From NCBI GenBank assembly GCA_007124075.1, contig SLFV01000454.1:1-8262 (forward strand): a stretch of DNA of 8,262 nt, in the 5' to 3' direction. The stretch's first letter is position 1. Each line of letters begins with the position of its first letter. The position numbers and the translations under genes were made by a program. The notes below the pieces were generated by a model. That model saw only the letters and a program-made list of their open reading frames with translations. It was not told the DNA's origin and ran no database searches. This DNA is from Roseimaritima sp. (GTDB lineage: Bacteria; Planctomycetota; Planctomycetia; Pirellulales; Pirellulaceae). Of the stretch, positions 6,571 to 8,262 are shown piece after piece.

Positions 6571-7556
6571 TCATCACACGAGAGTCAATTGAATCGCGGC
6601 GCGGCCCGAAAACGAAACTTGACCCAATGCGGCCGGTTGCGGTGATTCAGGAATGTGAGCCAACGGCGCGACCGACGGCGAATCATCCGAACCCGGCAAT
6701 CGCGGAGGTCACGTCGGTTTTCTTAACGGGGGCGGAGTGCGCTTTCCGTTGCACCATGTGCGACCTGTGGAAACACACGCTCGATGTTTCGACGCCCCAG
6801 GGGGCCATTCCTGGTCAAATTGATGTCGCGCTGCGAAGTCAAAATAACGACCGTTCAACAGGCACAAAGTCGCCGCAATGGATCAAGCTTTATAATTCCA
6901 GCAATTTCTTCGACCCACGCTGCGTTCCGCATGAGGATTGGGACGCTGTCGCGACCAGGGTCAGTCGCTTTGACCAAGTGATCGTTGAAAATCACCCGCG
7001 TTTGGTCAATTCGACCGTGGGACAATTTGCGTCGACCCTCCATGGCCAACTTGAAGTCGCGATGGGACTGGAAACGGTTTATCAGCCTGCGATCAAGTTG
7101 CTGAATAAACAGATGACGCCTAATGATTTTGAACGTGCGGCCCATCGCCTGCAAAGCATGAATGTTAGCGTAAGAAGCTTCATTTTATTGCAACCTCCTG
7201 GAATGCCAGCAGCGATTGCGTTAGACGAAGTCGAAAAGTCATTGCGATTTGCCGGTCAATGCGGTTCGCGACACGCAAGTATTATCGCAACACGAGGCGG
7301 GAATGGCATCATGGAAGAATTAGCGGCAAAGGGACGGTTCAGGGCACCAAGCGCGTTTGCGCTCGAACGTTGCTTGGACGTTGCCCTTTGTCATAATCCA
7401 AACATGGTCGTCACCGTTGACCTTTGGGGGTTCGAAAGTCTAAGTGGTATATGTGACGGGTGCATCGAACCCCGGCGCGAACGTTTGACAGCAATGAATC
7501 TGTCGCAATCGATTTTGCCACCGTGTGAATTAAACTGCGGATGCTCAGATGCTTGA
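6567..7556 (+). CDS. Radical SAM enzyme, RaSEA/TIGR01210-like, with C-terminal cysteine cluster
   Basis: A 329-residue protein. The radical SAM 4Fe-4S motif is C58-A-F-R-C62-T-M-C65, placed after a first strand (VTSVFLTGAE), and W68 follows closely. The segments IKLYNSSNFFDP (106-117) and VIVENHPRLV (138-147) recall the archaeosine-synthase radical SAM subunit (RaSEA) and its uncharacterised TIGR01210 relatives, where a NSGSF-like motif occupies the same place. GLETVYQ (167-173) resembles the SAM-ribose region. The C-terminus adds C296-D-G-C299 and C320, C324, C326, enough to bind a second iron-sulfur cluster or zinc. A long non-conserved N-terminal extension (about 1-45) is rich in Pro and Arg. 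The start overlaps the previous stop by 4 nt, and the end overlaps the next gene by 8 nt. The enzyme probably generates a 5'-deoxyadenosyl radical to modify the same product as its neighbours. The RaSEA relationship is by motif only, and the substrate is unknown. Confidence 0.87.
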   Translation: MIITRESIESRRGPKTKLDPMRPVAVIQECEPTARPTANHPNPAIAEVTSVFLTGAECAFRCTMCDLWKHTLDVSTPQGAIPGQIDVALRSQNNDRSTGTKSPQWIKLYNSSNFFDPRCVPHEDWDAVATRVSRFDQVIVENHPRLVNSTVGQFASTLHGQLEVAMGLETVYQPAIKLLNKQMTPNDFERAAHRLQSMNVSVRSFILLQPPGMPAAIALDEVEKSLRFAGQCGSRHASIIATRGGNGIMEELAAKGRFRAPSAFALERCLDVALCHNPNMVVTVDLWGFESLSGICDGCIEPRRERLTAMNLSQSILPPCELNCGCSDA

Positions 7557-8262
7557 TCGATTCGATGCAGTGATTGTCGGCTCAGGATTTTCGGGTTCGC
7601 TGCTCGGATGGATCCTTGCCAAACAGGGGTGGGCGGTGCTGTTGATCGATTCGGGTCGTCATCCGCGATTTGCGATTGGCGAGTCATCCACCCCGACAGC
7701 CGATTTCTTGCTTCACCACATCGCAACGCGATGGGGACTCCGCAGGCTTGCACCACTGGCCAGTTGGGGTGCGTGGAAGGATGCGTATCCAGAGCTTCAC
7801 TGTGGAAAAAAACGCGGTTTCAGTTATTTCAAACACCCTAAAGGCAAACCGTTTGTCGATGATGCTCAGCACCGTCAATCGCTTTTCGTGGCAGCCAGTT
7901 CTGAAGATCGGTTCAGCGACACGCATTGGCTGCGCAGTTCGGTGGATCAGTTCTTGGTTCAATCCGCAGTCGACGAGGGTGTCATTCTATGCGAAGCGAC
8001 GTCGCTGCAGTCGGCGACGTATGATCGCAGTGACAGACTATGGAACCTTAACATTGAAGGGACTGAGGCCGTGCAGGCGATCGTTTCGCCGTGGTTGATC
8101 GATGCCAGCGGAGGCGGTGGGGCGACGGCCGATTTTGTCGACAACCCGCTTGACGACGATTGGATGCGAACGCGAACACGAGCCACATTTGCGCACTTCG
8201 TGGGCGTATTGCCATTTCACGAAGGTCGCGCGGCGGACGACCCGTTCTGCGACGCTCCCGAG
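7549..8262 (+). CDS. Flavin-dependent halogenase-like FAD oxidoreductase (3' partial)
   Basis: The frame opens at the ATG at 7549, inside the end of the radical SAM gene (ATGCTTGA), and is uninterrupted for 238 codons to the window edge. The N-terminus is a classic FAD fold: FDAVIVGSGFSG with G11-S-G13-F-S-G16, then LLIDSG (31-36) with acidic D34. GESSTP at 44-49 is the flavin-contacting motif shared by tryptophan halogenases and geranylgeranyl-reductase-like enzymes. K77 (WGAWKDAY) lies in the region where halogenases have their catalytic lysine, but alignment is needed. LIDASGGGG (183-191) is the later FAD-binding strand and glycine loop. The halogenase WxWxIP motif would lie beyond 8262, so halogenation cannot be judged. 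Oxidation or reduction of a bound intermediate is equally possible. As third gene of the coupled operon it probably works on the same product as the amide ligase and the radical SAM enzyme. Confidence 0.85.
   Translation, partial: MLDRFDAVIVGSGFSGSLLGWILAKQGWAVLLIDSGRHPRFAIGESSTPTADFLLHHIATRWGLRRLAPLASWGAWKDAYPELHCGKKRGFSYFKHPKGKPFVDDAQHRQSLFVAASSEDRFSDTHWLRSSVDQFLVQSAVDEGVILCEATSLQSATYDRSDRLWNLNIEGTEAVQAIVSPWLIDASGGGGATADFVDNPLDDDWMRTRTRATFAHFVGVLPFHEGRAADDPFCDAPE

Noticed and set aside
7684..7962. Minus-strand frame opposite the halogenase-like gene
   Set aside because: The plus-strand frame from 7549 is open to the edge with clear FAD motifs, so this is a shadow.

Overview
The window looks like chromosomal DNA of a planctomycete, most likely a Pirellulaceae (Rhodopirellula-like) species. 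The strongest sign is the first gene, a DUF1587/DUF1595/DUF1592/DUF1588/DUF1585 protein with one CXXCH heme-c motif, an architecture greatly expanded in Planctomycetes. Weak or absent Shine-Dalgarno sequences and a GTG start agree with this. The lineage is an inference from protein architecture, not from a marker gene.

Left part (1-4473, + strand): the 3' end of the planctomycete-type cytochrome protein; then, after a 146-nt gap, a Tat-exported FAD-dependent oxidoreductase (FAD_oxidored type). Its stop overlaps the start of a three-helix membrane protein with two histidines suitable for heme and a DUF2271-like periplasmic domain. The overlapping pair probably forms an exported flavoenzyme and a membrane partner for electron transfer. 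The substrate cannot be read from the sequence.

Middle (4474-5238): a small RRM RNA-binding protein on the minus strand, convergent with the membrane protein gene, followed by about 475 nt without a convincing protein gene. That stretch is rich in inverted repeats: a perfect 14-bp palindrome just upstream of the RRM ribosome-binding site, a nested stem structure, two smaller hairpins, a consensus TATAAT, and a strong GC-rich hairpin 47 nt before the next gene.

Right part (5239-8262, + strand): three overlapping genes that read as one translationally coupled unit. They are an asparagine-synthetase-like ATP-dependent amide ligase whose glutaminase domain is truncated and lacks the catalytic Cys; a radical SAM enzyme (CxxxCxxC) resembling the archaeosine-synthase (RaSEA/TIGR01210) type, with an extra C-terminal cysteine cluster; and a flavin-dependent halogenase-like oxidoreductase cut by the window edge. 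An amide former, a radical SAM enzyme and a flavin enzyme together suggest an undescribed biosynthetic pathway for a small molecule, a modified peptide or a modified nucleoside. This is the most interesting part of the window. The product is unknown and the operon continues beyond position 8262.
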